Part shown: in pieces, positions 1 to 11,621 of the stretch
Numbering within the stretch: the stretch's first letter is position 1
Layout of the letters: each line of letters starts with the position of its first letter
Assembly: GCA_021781575.1 (NCBI GenBank)
Contig: JAJXWP010000009.1
Coordinates: 1-64,000 of the forward strand
Source of the DNA: Pseudomonadota bacterium
GTDB lineage: Bacteria; Pseudomonadota; Alphaproteobacteria; Rhodospirillales; Magnetospirillaceae
Direction: 5' to 3'
DNA: 64,000 nt
The notes under the pieces: model-generated
Seen by the model: the letters and a program-made list of their open reading frames with translations, nothing else
What the model was told of the DNA's origin: nothing
The model's database searches: none
Position numbers and translations under genes: made by a program

Positions 1-104
1 TCGACCGCCGAGATATGCACGAAAACGTCGGCCGACCCGTCATCGGGCTGAATGAAGCCGAAACCCTTCGCGCTGTTGAACCATTTCACCGTGCCAGTGG
101 CCAT
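1..104 (-). CDS. Cold-shock protein (CspA family), partial at window edge
   Basis: The 5' end of a cold-shock-domain gene runs off the left edge; about 34 codons are visible. The protein begins [17 protein letters not shown] and continues with [14 protein letters not shown]. These carry the RNP1-like KGFGFI and RNP2-like VFVHIS motifs of CspA proteins, which bind single-stranded RNA or DNA through a five-stranded beta barrel and act as RNA chaperones. A GGAGGATCTC ribosome-binding site lies just upstream of the ATG. Which paralogue it is, and whether it is cold-induced, cannot be told from the fragment. Confidence 0.93.
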   Translation of the reverse strand, partial: MATGTVKWFNSAKGFGFIQPDDGSADVFVHISAV

Positions 105-538
105 GAGATCCTCCAAAGCCAGCGTCGTCCCTCATGACCATCATAGGGGACATCAAATTCGTTCTTGGGGAGAGATTCGGGGCGGGCACCGCGCAGGGGC
201 CGTCAGGAATAAGCCCAACGTCTTCGACCAGCCGAAAATGGCGTTCGACGCACCGATTTACAACAAGAAACAGGGCAGGCTTGCCATGGTGGTGCCGGAC
301 GGCGGTGTCGGAAGGGATGTCGGGCCGCAGGCAGCGACCCCCGGCCAGCCGCCCGCCAGGTTCGGCTGCCGGCGGCCATTCCTTCCCCAGATGCGAAGGC
401 GGCGCCCCGTCGATGGGGAACAGGCGAATTCGCGGCGGGCGACCGGGGGCATAGTCCTTTCGATTGCCATTTTCCTTTTCCATTGTCCGGTGTCGCGCCA
501 TGGCTATACTGCGCCGCGATAGCCTTCCGGAGGAATTC
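105..538. other. 434-bp non-coding stretch between divergent csp and kinase genes
   Basis: This gap separates the divergently transcribed cold-shock gene and the PfkB kinase gene, so it should hold both promoters and the csp 5' leader. A minus-strand frame opening near position 483 stays open through the gap with plausible third-position GC. However, it has no convincing ribosome-binding site, has no recognisable motif and runs on into the csp coding region in another frame. I do not call it a gene. I see no RNA gene or repeat here. Confidence 0.5.
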
Positions 539-1537
539 ATGGCGGATTGCGCCTTCGACGTTGTCGGCATCGGCAACGCCATCGTTGACGTTTTGGCTCA
601 TGCCGACGACGCGCAGCTGCGCAGCCTCGGCCTGGCCAAGGGTGTGATGACGCTGGTCGACGCCCAGGAGGCGGAACGGCTCTACGGCCGCATGGGCCCA
701 GGTATGGAGTGTTCGGGCGGTTCGGCCGCCAACACCATCGCCGGCGTAGCCGCGCTGGGCGGCAAGACGGCCTATATGGGCAAGGTCAAGGACGATCAAC
801 TGGGTCAGGTGTTTCGTCACGACCTGCGCAGCCAGGGGGTGGCGTTCGATACGCCGGCAGCGATCGACGGGCCATCGACGGCCCGCTGCCTGATTTTTGT
901 CACGCCCGACGCCCAGCGGACCATGCAGACCTATCTGGGGGCTTGCATCGAACTGGGGCCGGATGATATCGACGCCGATGTCGTGGGCAATGCGCAGGTA
1001 ACCTATCTGGAGGGCTATCTGTGGGACCCGCCGCAAGCCAAGGCGGCCTTCCGCAAGGCGGCGACGATCGCCCATGCGGCCGGGCGCAAGGTGGCGCTGT
1101 CGCTGTCCGACCCGTTCTGCGTCGAACGGCATCGGGCCGAGTTTGTTGAGTTGGTGAACGACCATATCGATGTCTTGTTCGCCAACGAGGCGGAGATCAC
1201 CTCGCTGTTCGAGAGCGATTTCGACCAAGCGATGCGCCGTCTGCGCGATCATGTGGAGGTGGCCGCCGTGACCCGCGGCGCCAAGGGCTCGGTGGTCGTC
1301 GCCGGCGGGCAGGTGGTCGTGCAGGGTGCCGAATCGGTTGCGGGGCTGGTTGACACCACCGGCGCCGGAGACCTTTATGCCGCCGGCTTCCTCCGGGGCT
1401 TCACGCAGGGCCGCGACATCGCCACATGCGCCCGCCTGGGCGGCCTGTGCGCGGCCGAGATCATCAGCCATTTCGGTGCCCGTCCGGCTACCGATCTTGG
1501 CCAACTGGTCGCCCAGGCGACCTTTGTTACGGTTTAG
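539..1537 (+). CDS. PfkB-family carbohydrate kinase, probable adenosine kinase
   Basis: A 332-residue ribokinase/PfkB-fold kinase that phosphorylates a sugar or nucleoside from ATP; the closest family type in alphaproteobacteria is adenosine kinase (purine salvage, cytoplasmic). Visible signatures are the Gly-rich substrate-side motif SGGSAANT (about residues 59-66) and the C-terminal PfkB signature DTTGAGD (272-278), whose last Asp is the catalytic base. The ATG at 539 is chosen because GGAGG sits 7 bases upstream; an in-frame start 75 bases earlier lacks one and adds unconserved residues. typA follows after 3 bases, so the two are probably cotranscribed. Substrate specificity is inferred from family resemblance. 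Confidence 0.9.
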   Translation: MADCAFDVVGIGNAIVDVLAHADDAQLRSLGLAKGVMTLVDAQEAERLYGRMGPGMECSGGSAANTIAGVAALGGKTAYMGKVKDDQLGQVFRHDLRSQGVAFDTPAAIDGPSTARCLIFVTPDAQRTMQTYLGACIELGPDDIDADVVGNAQVTYLEGYLWDPPQAKAAFRKAATIAHAAGRKVALSLSDPFCVERHRAEFVELVNDHIDVLFANEAEITSLFESDFDQAMRRLRDHVEVAAVTRGAKGSVVVAGGQVVVQGAESVAGLVDTTGAGDLYAAGFLRGFTQGRDIATCARLGGLCAAEIISHFGARPATDLGQLVAQATFVTV

Positions 1538-1540
1538 TTC

Positions 1541-3364
1541 ATGGATCTACGCAACATCGCCATCATCGCCCATGTCGACCACGGTAAAACGACCCTGGTC
1601 GACGCCATGCTCCGCCAGTCCGGCACCTTCCGCGAAAACCAGCAGGTAGCCGAACGGGTCATGGATTCCAATGACCTGGAAAAGGAGCGGGGCATCACCA
1701 TCCTGGCGAAATGCACCTCGGTGCAATGGAAGAACACCCGCATCAATATCGTCGACACCCCCGGCCATGCCGACTTCGGCGGCGAGGTTGAGCGCATCCT
1801 ATCCATGGTCGACGGCGTGGTGGTCCTGGTGGACGCCGCCGAAGGCCCGATGCCGCAGACCAAGTTCGTCACCGGCAAGGCGCTGGCGCTGGGCCTTCGG
1901 CCGATCGTGGTGATCAACAAGGTCGACCGCGGCGACGCCCGGCCGCATCAGGTGCATGACGAGGTGTTCGACCTGTTCGCCGCACTGGACGCCAACGATC
2001 AGCAGCTGGATTTCCCCACCCTGTTCGCGGTGGGCCGCGACGGCTGGGCCGACGACAGCCTGGAAGGCCCGCGCAAGGATCTGTCGGCGTTGTTCGACCT
2101 GATCGTCGCCCATGTGCCGGCGCCCGACCACGATCTCGATGCTCCCTTCACCATGCTGGCCACCACCCTGGAAGCCGACCCCTATCTGGGCCGCGTGCTG
2201 ACCGGCCGCATTCATTCGGGTACGGTGAAGCTGAACCAGGCAGTCAAGTCGCTGTCGCGCGACGGCAGTCTGATCGAACAGTTCCGTGTCACCAAGATCC
2301 TGGCCTACCGCGGTATCGAGCGCACTGCCCTGGACATGGCCGAGGCTGGTGACATCGTCGCCCTGGCGGGGATGACCAAGACCACGGTGGCCGATACCAT
2401 CTGCGCCGTGGACGTGGCCGAGGCCCTGCATGCTCAGCCCATCGATCCGCCTACTTTGGCCATGACCTTTTCGGTCAATGACAGCCCGCTGGCCGGGCAG
2501 GAAGGCGACAAGGTGACCAGCCGGGTGATCGGTGCCCGCCTGTTGCGCGAGGCGGAAAGCAACGTCGCCATCCGCATCCGCGAAACCGAGACCAAGGACG
2601 CCTTCGAAGTCGCCGGCCGCGGCGAGTTGCAGCTTGGCGTGCTGATCGAGACCATGCGCCGCGAAGGCTTCGAGCTGTCCATCTCGCGCCCGCGGGTGCT
2701 GTTCAAGGCCGACGAGGCAAGCGGCGAGCGGCTGGAGCCCATCGAAGAGGTGTTTGTCGACGTCGACGACGAATATTCGGGCGTGGTGGTCGAGAAGATG
2801 AGCCTCAGGAAGGCCGAGATGACCGGCATGAAGCCGTCGGGCGGCGGCAAGCTGCGCATCACCTTCCTGGCGCCGTCGCGCGGTCTGATCGGTTATCATG
2901 GCGAATTCCTCACGGACACCCGCGGCACCGGCCTGATGAACCGCATCTTCCACGGCTACGCTCCCTACAAGGGGCCAATCGAAGGGCGGCGCAATGGCGT
3001 GTTGATCTCCAACGGCGCCGGCGAGACAGTGGCCTATGCCCTGTGGTATCTGGAGGAGCGTGGGCCGCTGTTCCTCGGGGCCGGGGTGAAGGTCTATGAA
3101 GGCATGCTCATCGGCGAGCACTCCCGCGGCAACGACCTCGAAGTCAATCCGCTGAAGGGGAAGCAGCTGACCAATATCCGCACCACCAGCAAGGATGAGG
3201 CGGTGCGTCTGACCCCACCACGCCGGATGAGCCTGGAACAGGCCATCGCCTATATCGACGATGACGAACTGGTGGAAGTGACGCCGAAAAACATCCGGCT
3301 GCGCAAGCGGTTGCTCGATCCCAACGAACGCAAGCGGGCCAGCCGGCAGAAAGAATCCGTTTAG
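1541..3364 (+). CDS. typA: Ribosome-associated GTPase TypA/BipA
   Basis: A 607-residue translational GTPase of the EF-G superfamily that binds the ribosome at the EF-G site and is tied to growth under stress and low temperature and to 50S assembly. G1 is AHVDHGKTT (10-18), the switch-I RGITI follows near 49, G3 is DTPGH (72-76) and G4 is NKVD (126-129). EF-G-like domains III and V and the TypA-specific C-terminal domain, containing [17 protein letters not shown], complete a normal-length protein. It begins 3 bases after the kinase stop codon. Confidence 0.98.
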   Translation: MDLRNIAIIAHVDHGKTTLVDAMLRQSGTFRENQQVAERVMDSNDLEKERGITILAKCTSVQWKNTRINIVDTPGHADFGGEVERILSMVDGVVVLVDAAEGPMPQTKFVTGKALALGLRPIVVINKVDRGDARPHQVHDEVFDLFAALDANDQQLDFPTLFAVGRDGWADDSLEGPRKDLSALFDLIVAHVPAPDHDLDAPFTMLATTLEADPYLGRVLTGRIHSGTVKLNQAVKSLSRDGSLIEQFRVTKILAYRGIERTALDMAEAGDIVALAGMTKTTVADTICAVDVAEALHAQPIDPPTLAMTFSVNDSPLAGQEGDKVTSRVIGARLLREAESNVAIRIRETETKDAFEVAGRGELQLGVLIETMRREGFELSISRPRVLFKADEASGERLEPIEEVFVDVDDEYSGVVVEKMSLRKAEMTGMKPSGGGKLRITFLAPSRGLIGYHGEFLTDTRGTGLMNRIFHGYAPYKGPIEGRRNGVLISNGAGETVAYALWYLEERGPLFLGAGVKVYEGMLIGEHSRGNDLEVNPLKGKQLTNIRTTSKDEAVRLTPPRRMSLEQAIAYIDDDELVEVTPKNIRLRKRLLDPNERKRASRQKESV

Positions 3365-3383
3365 CCGGCTGACGTAAGATTCA

Positions 3384-3446
3384 CCACGGAGATCACGCGG
3401 ATCACGGGGATCGCCAATTCCTCCGTGGCCTTCGTGGCCTCCGTGG
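3384..3446. repeat. Intergenic inverted repeat with CCACGGAG/CTCCGTGG arms
   Basis: Between typA and the permease gene, CCACGGAG (3384-3391) is the perfect reverse complement of CTCCGTGG, which occurs twice (3421-3428 and 3439-3446). The intervening bases are themselves reiterative (gatcacgcggatcacgg; cctccgtggccttcgtgg). The style resembles dispersed palindromic intergenic repeats seen in many proteobacteria. It may also serve as a transcript end for typA, but no T-tract follows. Confidence 0.6.
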
Positions 3447-3480
3447 TTAAAATCTCCATTTTCCGGTTTCAGGGCCGAGG

Positions 3481-4812
3481 ATGAACGGCTGGCGGGACGT
3501 ATTGCGGGTCTATGGTGACCGGCGGGTGCTGGCCGTGCTGTTGCTCGGCTTCGCCAGCGGTCTTCCGCTGCTTCTCACCTTTTCTACCTTGTCGGCTTGG
3601 CTGGCGACGGAGAGCATCAGCCGGGCGTCAATCGGCCTGTTCGCCTTGGTCGGGACTCCTTACGCCTTCAAATTCTTATGGTCGCCGCTGCTCGACCGGC
3701 TGCCGCCGCCGTTGCCGCTGGGCCGCCGGCGCGGCTGGGGCGTGACCATCCAACTGCTGCTGATCGCCGCGGTCTTGACGTTGGGCGACATGGACCCGAA
3801 GGCCAATCTCGGACTGATGGCCGGTCTGGCGGTGGCGGTCGCCTTCCTCTCGGCAAGCCAGGATATCGTCATCGACGCCTATCGGGTGGAGATCCTGACC
3901 GACGATCAGCAAGGGCCGGGCGCCGCCATGGTGCAGGCCGGCTATCGCCTGGCCATGCTGACGGCAGGCGCTGGAGCGCTGGTCATCGCCCAGGCCTACG
4001 GCTGGTTTGCCGCTTACGCCACCATGGCGGCGCTGCTGGCACTCGGCACGCTGGTCTTTTTGTTCGGCCCGGAGCCGTCGCGCCGCGCGTCCGCCGCGAC
4101 GCTTGAGCGCGAGCGCCATGCCGAGCAGTTCCTGCAGCGGCGGCCGCATCTGCACGGCGCCAAGGCGCATCTCCTGGCCTGGCTCTATGCCGCCGTGGCC
4201 TGCCCGTTCGCCGATTTCATCACCCGGCGTTCCTGGCTGGCCATCCTGGTGTTCGTCATCACCTATAAGCTGGGCGAGGCGATGGCCGGCGTCATGGCGA
4301 CGCCGCTTTACGTTTCCGTCGGCTTTTCGCTCGACGAAATCGCCGCGGTCAGCAAGGTGTTCGGATTCTTCACCACCGTTGCCGGGGTCTTGATCGGCGG
4401 TGTCGTGGTCAACCGCCTCGGGGTGATGCGGGCCTTGCTGCTTTGCGGCATTCTCCAGTCGCTGGGCAACCTGTTCTATGTGCTGCAGGCCATCGCCGGC
4501 CACCATATCGAATACCTGGCGCTTTGCGTGGCGGCCGAGAATCTGACCGGCGGCATGGCTGCGACGGCACTGGTCGCCTATATATCGGGCCTGTGCAATG
4601 TCGCCTACACGGCCACCCAATATGCCCTGTTATCCTCCCTCACGGCCATCGGCCGAACCGTATTCGCCTCTGGCGGCGGCGCTTTGGCCGAGCGGTTGGG
4701 CTGGGAGCGGTTCTTCCTGATGACCACGGTGGTTACCGTGCCGGCGCTGTTGCTGCTGTTGTGGATGATGACCCGCCGGCCGCAGCCGGCCGCAGCGAAG
4801 CAGGACGGCTAA
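3481..4812 (+). CDS. MFS transporter, AmpG-like muropeptide permease
   Basis: A 443-residue multi-pass membrane protein with about 12 to 14 hydrophobic segments and the AmpG-type N-terminus: FASGLPLLLTFSTLSAWL followed by GTPYAFKFLWSPLLDR. AmpG imports anhydro-muropeptides (GlcNAc-anhMurNAc-peptides) from periplasm to cytoplasm for cell-wall recycling. SASQDIVIDAYRVE (about residues 121-134) matches the conserved AmpG region in helix 4. The ATG at 3481 follows a GGGCCGAGG ribosome-binding site. Other peptidoglycan genes here (Bax-type glucosaminidase, VanX-type dipeptidase, murJ) are not adjacent. A related acetyl-CoA-type MFS permease is the main alternative. Confidence 0.85.
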   Translation: MNGWRDVLRVYGDRRVLAVLLLGFASGLPLLLTFSTLSAWLATESISRASIGLFALVGTPYAFKFLWSPLLDRLPPPLPLGRRRGWGVTIQLLLIAAVLTLGDMDPKANLGLMAGLAVAVAFLSASQDIVIDAYRVEILTDDQQGPGAAMVQAGYRLAMLTAGAGALVIAQAYGWFAAYATMAALLALGTLVFLFGPEPSRRASAATLERERHAEQFLQRRPHLHGAKAHLLAWLYAAVACPFADFITRRSWLAILVFVITYKLGEAMAGVMATPLYVSVGFSLDEIAAVSKVFGFFTTVAGVLIGGVVVNRLGVMRALLLCGILQSLGNLFYVLQAIAGHHIEYLALCVAAENLTGGMAATALVAYISGLCNVAYTATQYALLSSLTAIGRTVFASGGGALAERLGWERFFLMTTVVTVPALLLLLWMMTRRPQPAAAKQDG

Positions 4813-4815
4813 TGC

Positions 4816-4849
4816 TCTGACTTGAACTGAAGATCCGGTTTAAGTCAGA
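4816..4849. terminator. Hairpin after the AmpG-like permease
   Basis: TCTGACTT (4816-4823) pairs perfectly with AAGTCAGA (4842-4849) three bases after the permease stop codon. The loop is 18 bases and no U-run follows, so this is a weak intrinsic terminator candidate or an RNA-stabilising hairpin. It separates the permease from ppa. Confidence 0.45.
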
Positions 4850-4942
4850 ACGCTAGTTAGCTACTTATATGGCGCGCCGTTGTGCAATGCGGTATGGTCC
4901 GGCCGACCCCAGTCGAATTCAACCAAAGGAAGAATAATCATA

Positions 4943-5482
4943 ATGGACATAAGAAAAATCCCGATCGGCAAGAACCCACCCCACGACATCAATGTCATCA
5001 TCGAGATTCCCCTGCGGGGTGAGCCGGTGAAATACGAGGTGGACAAGGAATCGGGTGCCATGTTCGTCGACCGCTTCATGCATACGGCCATGCATTATCC
5101 GGTGAACTACGGTTTTGTGCCCCATACCCTGTCGGAAGACGGCGACCCGGTCGACGTCATGGTGGTCGGCCGGCATAGCATTGCCGTGGGCGCCGTGCTG
5201 CGGGCCCGACCGGTGGGGGTGTTGCTGATGGAGGACGAGAGCGGCAAGGACGAGAAGATCTTGGCCATGCCCCACCCCAAGCTGCATCCGTTCTATGACG
5301 ACGTGAAAGAGTACACCGATCTGCCGCCCATCCTGCTCCAGCAGATCGAGCACTTCTTCGCCCACTACAAGGATCTCGAGCGGGGCAAGTGGGTCAAGGT
5401 GTCCGGCTGGGAAGGTGCCGAAAAAGCCGCCCAGTTGATCCAGGAAGCCATCGACCGCGCCGCTGCCAAGGCGAAGGGCTGA
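4943..5482 (+). CDS. ppa: Inorganic pyrophosphatase (family I)
   Basis: A 179-residue soluble pyrophosphatase that hydrolyses PPi to two phosphates and pulls biosynthetic reactions forward. The family I signature DGDPVD is at 66-71, with [11 protein letters not shown] just before it and [10 protein letters not shown] later. Length fits the bacterial hexameric enzyme (about 175 residues). The start [13 protein letters not shown] follows an AAAGGAAG ribosome-binding site at about 4925; an upstream in-frame ATG at 4880 would add unconserved sequence. It converges on phoU, with two strong hairpins between. Confidence 0.97.
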   Translation: MDIRKIPIGKNPPHDINVIIEIPLRGEPVKYEVDKESGAMFVDRFMHTAMHYPVNYGFVPHTLSEDGDPVDVMVVGRHSIAVGAVLRARPVGVLLMEDESGKDEKILAMPHPKLHPFYDDVKEYTDLPPILLQQIEHFFAHYKDLERGKWVKVSGWEGAEKAAQLIQEAIDRAAAKAKG

Positions 5483-5484
5483 AA

Positions 5485-5548
5485 CGCGGACCGACAGCGC
5501 CTTGTCAGTCCGCGCCCATGGATCCCGCCGGAGGCGGGCCCATGGGCG
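5485..5548. terminator. Double hairpin between convergent ppa and phoU
   Basis: Hairpin A: CGCGGAC (5485-5491) and GACA pair with TGTC and GTCCGCG (5508-5514). Hairpin B: CGCCCATGG (5513-5521) plus CCCGCC pair with GGCGGG plus CCATGGGCG (5540-5548). Both stems are long, GC-rich and symmetric, so they could end transcription or protect 3' ends from either direction. They share two bases, so they may be alternative folds. No T-tract is seen. Confidence 0.65.
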
Positions 5549-5575
5549 GGCCGCGCGATGGTCGTTGGTCGAGTC

Positions 5576-6271
5576 TTATAAGACGCCGGCCGAACTCGAT
5601 GTGTCGCCTTTGGGGCGCGCCTCGTCCAGCGGCCGCCCGGTGGCGAGGTAATAGACCATCTCGCCGATGTTGGTGGCCAGGTCGCCGATCCGTTCGATGT
5701 CTTTGGCGATGAACATCAGGTGACTGCAGGGCCTGATGTTCTGCGGATCTTCCATCATGTAGGTGATGGTCTCACGGAACAGCGACGAATGAGTTTCGTC
5801 CACCTGGCGATCGGCTTTCCACACGGCCAACGCCTTCCCGGCGTCGCGCTCGGCATAGGCGTCCAGCACGTCGGTCAGCATTGCCAGCACCTGCTTGCCC
5901 ATGCGCGTTACCGAACCGAGCGAGCGCGGCGGCTCGCCCGACAGCGCCGTGGCGTGGCGCGCCACGCCGACCGAATAGTCGCCGATCCGTTCGAGCCCGG
6001 TGGCCATCTGCATGGCGGTCACCACCAGCCGCAGATCGTCGGCCATCGGCGAGCGCAGAGCCAGGACGCGCAAAACCTGGTCGTTGATCTCCTCGTTGAC
6101 GCGATCGATCTCGACATCGGATGCGGCGATCCGGGCGGCGGTTTGCCCACCGCTGTCGGTCAGGGAATCCAGCGCCAGGGCGAATTGCGTGCGCGTCGCC
6201 CGGCCCATGGTGACGATGGTGTCGTACAGCCTGGCCAGTTCGTCATCGAAAGATTTGACAATGTGAGGCAT
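5576..6271 (-). CDS. phoU: Phosphate-specific transport system accessory protein PhoU
   Basis: A 231-residue PhoU, built from two three-helix PhoU repeats. The first repeat begins SFDDELARLYDTIVTMG and the second lies in the C-terminal half around MEDPQNIRPCSHLMFIAKDIERIGDLATNI. PhoU links the Pst phosphate transporter to the PhoR kinase and represses the Pho regulon when phosphate is plentiful. It starts 6 bases after pstB and ends the cluster; phoB, which often follows, is not here. Normal length, no missing parts. Confidence 0.97.
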   Translation of the reverse strand: MPHIVKSFDDELARLYDTIVTMGRATRTQFALALDSLTDSGGQTAARIAASDVEIDRVNEEINDQVLRVLALRSPMADDLRLVVTAMQMATGLERIGDYSVGVARHATALSGEPPRSLGSVTRMGKQVLAMLTDVLDAYAERDAGKALAVWKADRQVDETHSSLFRETITYMMEDPQNIRPCSHLMFIAKDIERIGDLATNIGEMVYYLATGRPLDEARPKGDTSSSAGVL

Positions 6272-6277
6272 GGCGGA

Positions 6278-7108
6278 TCAGCCGAACCGGCCGGTTATGT
6301 ACCCTTGCGTCAACGGATTCGCCGGGTTGGTGAATATGGCCGCGGTATCACCGGTCTCGACGATCTCGCCCAGATGGAAGAAGGCGGTACGCTGCGAGAC
6401 CCGCGCCGCCTGCTGCATCGAGTGGGTGACGATGACGATGGTGTAGTCGCAACGCAATTCCTCGATCAACTCCTCGATACGCGCCGTTGCGATGGGATCG
6501 AGGGCTGAACAGGGTTCATCCATCAGGATCACCTCCGGATTGACCGCGATGGCCCGGGCGATGCACAGGCGTTGTTGCTGGCCGCCCGACAAGCCGGTGC
6601 CGGGCTGTCCCATGCGGTCCTTCACTTCGTCGTAAAGGCCGGCGCGCTTCAGGCTGCCGATGACGACCTGGTCCATCTGGTGCCGGTCGTCGGTCAGTCC
6701 AAGGATGCGCGGGCCGAAGGCGACGTTGTCGTAAATCGATTTGGGGAAGGGGTTGGGCTTTTGGAAGACCATGCCGACCCGCGCCCGCAGTTCGACCACG
6801 TCGAGGCTGCTGGTCACGTCGATGCCGTCCAGTTCAATGCGGCCGGTGACACGGCAGGACGGGATGGTTTCGTTCATCCGGTTGAGGCAGCGCAGGAAGG
6901 TCGATTTGCCGCAGCCGGACGGGCCGATCAGCGCCGTTACCTCATTCTCGTTGATGTCGAGGTTGATATCGGCGAGTGCCTGCTTGCTGCCATAGAACAC
7001 GTCGACGGCCCGCGCCGTGATCTTCGGTCGGCCGGCCTCCGGCGGCCGGGAAGGTGCGGGTTCGGCGTGCACGAATTCTCTCCTGCGCGAAGGCGCGGCG
7101 ATGCTCAT
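6278..7108 (-). CDS. pstB: Phosphate ABC transporter ATP-binding protein PstB
   Basis: A 276-residue ABC ATPase that powers the high-affinity phosphate importer PstSCAB from the cytoplasmic side. Walker A is GPSGCGKST (62-70), the ABC signature LSGGQQQR lies near 175, Walker B with DEPCSALDP follows, and the H-loop is [14 protein letters not shown] after Walker A is PstB-specific. About 28 residues precede the ABC core. pstS, pstC and pstA, which normally precede it, are absent; the gene upstream is phoR. Confidence 0.97.
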   Translation of the reverse strand: MSIAAPSRRREFVHAEPAPSRPPEAGRPKITARAVDVFYGSKQALADINLDINENEVTALIGPSGCGKSTFLRCLNRMNETIPSCRVTGRIELDGIDVTSSLDVVELRARVGMVFQKPNPFPKSIYDNVAFGPRILGLTDDRHQMDQVVIGSLKRAGLYDEVKDRMGQPGTGLSGGQQQRLCIARAIAVNPEVILMDEPCSALDPIATARIEELIEELRCDYTIVIVTHSMQQAARVSQRTAFFHLGEIVETGDTAAIFTNPANPLTQGYITGRFG

Positions 7109-7205
7109 TCCGAATTAGCAGGTATATCGTTCGGGCAAGGCTGGCAACAGGAATCCGGTTCTGCGCGAGGCGGCGCGGGACAGCCTGTTCCGTCGCGGCA
7201 ACGGC

Positions 7206-8606
7206 TCATCCCTCATCGGCCGGCAGACATACGGTAAACACGCTGCCTTCGCCCGGGGTGCTGTCGACGGTCAGGGTGCCGCGATGCCGATTGACCATAT
7301 GCTTGACAATGGCAAGGCCGAGGCCGGTGCCGCCAAGTCGCCGGGACCGTGCCGTGTCGACGCGGAAAAACCGCTCGGTCAAGCGCGGCAGATGCTCGCG
7401 CGCGATGCCGTCGCCGTGGTCGCGCACGGCGATGCAGACGCTGCGGCCCGATTGGGCGCCGGCCTCAGGTTCGGTCTCGCTGGCGGCCCGCTCCGAGATC
7501 CGTCCGGAGATCTCCACGGCGGTCCCGTCGCGCCCGTACTTCAAGGCGTTGTCGACCAGGTTCTGGAAGATCTGGGCCAATTCGTCTTCCTGGCCCGCGA
7601 CCGGCGGCAGCGCCTCCGGCAGGTCGAGCAGGATGCGCATGCTGCGCTGCATGGCCTGCAACTCGAGTCCGGTGACAACGCGCCTGACTACGGCGCCGAT
7701 ATCGCATCGGCCCTCGGGCCGGGTATGTTCATGCAACTCGATGCGCGACAGCGTCAGCAGGTCGGCGACCAGACGGGACATGCGGCTCGCCTGCTCATGC
7801 ATGATGCCCAGAAAGCGCTCCCGCGCGTCCGCATCGTCACGCGCCGGGCCGCGTAGGGTCTCGACGAAACCGAGGATGGCGGCCAGCGGCGTGCGCAATT
7901 CGTGGCTGGCATTGGCGACGAAATCGGCTCGCATCTGCTCGATGCGCTTCAGCGCGGTGACGTCATGCAGCGACAGGACGGCGACCGTGCCGTCGACGCC
8001 GGCTTGCGGCAATGCCTCGACCATGGCGCGGAAATTGCCTTCAGACGGGCCGGACAGGTTGAATTCGACGGTCCGCCCCGCCTTGCCCGCCAGCACCAGG
8101 TCGACCGCATCGAGCAGGTCGGGATTACGCAGCACGGCGGCCAGATCTCGACCCTGCTGCTGGCGGCCGAAGATCTCGCGCGCCGCCCTGTTGGCGCGAA
8201 CGATACGCCGCTGGCCGTCGAGCAGCAGCAAGGGTTCGGGCAGGTTGTCGAACAGGGTTTCATGGAAGGCCAGCAGGGTCGCCATGTCCTCGCCATGGCT
8301 GCGCCAGGCGCGGCGGAGCTGGCCGAGGGCGGCCAACATGTCCGATCCTATTTCGGTGTGCAGGCGCGGAGCGGATGACTCGTCACCTCGGGTCAGGTCG
8401 CGGGCATAGCGGGTCAGCTGCGCCAGGTCGGCGACATAGGGGCGCAGCAGCAGGGCGGTCAGCAGGGCTGTTGCCGCCATGCCGAGGGCGGCCGGCCAGA
8501 AAGCCACTTCGCCGGCGGCCAGCAGCACGACGAACACCGCGACGGTCGGTGTCGACATGACGGCCACCGCCGGCAACAGCCGACGCGGGATCTGTCTGGA
8601 GGTCAT
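7206..8606 (-). CDS. phoR: Phosphate regulon sensor histidine kinase PhoR
   Basis: A 466-residue membrane histidine kinase. Two hydrophobic helices (about 12-32 and 36-54) have no sizeable periplasmic loop, as in PhoR. A HAMP-like linker and PAS domain (about 110-215) precede HisKA, with phospho-acceptor His235 in ASHELRTP. The ATPase domain has NLVDNALKYG, RDHGDGI and GGTGLGLAIVKH. PhoR phosphorylates PhoB under phosphate limitation. I take the ATG at 8606 (GAAGGCG upstream); an earlier in-frame start at 8669 would overlap maeB. Linkage to pstB-phoU supports PhoR over other PAS kinases. PhoB is not in the window. Confidence 0.93.
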   Translation of the reverse strand: MTSRQIPRRLLPAVAVMSTPTVAVFVVLLAAGEVAFWPAALGMAATALLTALLLRPYVADLAQLTRYARDLTRGDESSAPRLHTEIGSDMLAALGQLRRAWRSHGEDMATLLAFHETLFDNLPEPLLLLDGQRRIVRANRAAREIFGRQQQGRDLAAVLRNPDLLDAVDLVLAGKAGRTVEFNLSGPSEGNFRAMVEALPQAGVDGTVAVLSLHDVTALKRIEQMRADFVANASHELRTPLAAILGFVETLRGPARDDADARERFLGIMHEQASRMSRLVADLLTLSRIELHEHTRPEGRCDIGAVVRRVVTGLELQAMQRSMRILLDLPEALPPVAGQEDELAQIFQNLVDNALKYGRDGTAVEISGRISERAASETEPEAGAQSGRSVCIAVRDHGDGIAREHLPRLTERFFRVDTARSRRLGGTGLGLAIVKHMVNRHRGTLTVDSTPGEGSVFTVCLPADEG

Positions 8607-8634
8607 GGACGCCTTCGGGATGGCCGCGGAACCG

Positions 8635-10926
<2,292 letters not shown>

Positions 10927-10980
10927 GGTGGAGCTCCTTCCCCTGCGGATTATTCGTTATCGAGCCGTTACCCGATGGAC

Positions 10981-11475
10981 CTAGGGCACGCGCTCGTTTG
11001 TATGAACGTTGCTTCCGCCGGCTGCGGCAAGGATCCGGACGGCCGTCGCCTCATGCTCCGGGTCGGCGGCATACACCCAGAGCAGGATGCCGCCGGCGGC
11101 GAGCCCGGCGGCGAACCGCTCGGCGTGGGGGCGGGCGGTGATCTCGTCCATCAGCTCCTTGAGCGCCGCACCGCCGACGCCGGCGGCGATCAATCCGGCA
11201 ATGGCGGCGCCGACCGGCCCGGCGGCGATGGCGATCAGTCCGGCGGTGACCAGCGGGCCTTCGTATTTCAGTTCGCCGACCAGCCCGATCAGCCGGTCTT
11301 TCCAGGACCGGGCCTCCGGGTCGGCGGCATCGATGCTGTCGTGCGAGGCGAGGATGGACAAATCGCTGTGCGAGAAGCCGGCTTGGAAGAGGGCTTCGAC
11401 GGCAGCGTCGAAGTCGGATCGGCGACTGAACAGGCCGACCACCTCCTTGACCGATGGACGGGTATCGTTGTTCAC
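10981..11475 (-). CDS. Glycine-zipper stress-type protein, YflT/general-stress-17M-like, paralogue 1
   Basis: About 164 residues. The N-terminal module ([20 protein letters not shown] then [12 protein letters not shown]) resembles the YflT/GS17M fold found in stress proteins. A Gly/Ala-rich hydrophobic stretch ([20 protein letters not shown]) of glycine-zipper type follows. The C-terminal module contains GGILLWVYA then [14 protein letters not shown]. The GTG at 11475 is preferred because GAAGGAAG sits 8 bases before it; an ATG at 11505 gives 10 more residues. It is clearly homologous to the protein at 50156-50713. Function unknown; membrane association is inferred from the zipper. Confidence 0.72.
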   Translation of the reverse strand: MNNDTRPSVKEVVGLFSRRSDFDAAVEALFQAGFSHSDLSILASHDSIDAADPEARSWKDRLIGLVGELKYEGPLVTAGLIAIAAGPVGAAIAGLIAAGVGGAALKELMDEITARPHAERFAAGLAAGGILLWVYAADPEHEATAVRILAAAGGSNVHTNERVP

Positions 11476-11621
11476 GGCTGTTCTTCCTTCTTTCCGAGCG
11501 TCCATTCTGCCGGATCGTCGCCGAGAATCATAGAGCCTGTCGGGAAACGGCGGTCTCGTCTCCGGACGGGGTCATAGCTCTGCTTCCGACTCTCGTGGTA
11601 AGGTGCCGCGTCTTTCGAACC

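Noticed and set aside
464-538. Earlier in-frame start for the PfkB kinase
   Set aside because: The extra 25 residues are unlike the family, and a GGAGG site sits just before the ATG at 539.
40-582. Minus-strand open frame of up to about 180 codons across the csp-kinase gap
   Set aside because: Third-position GC looks plausible in part, but it overlaps the start of csp and of the kinase gene, has no ribosome-binding site and no recognised motif.
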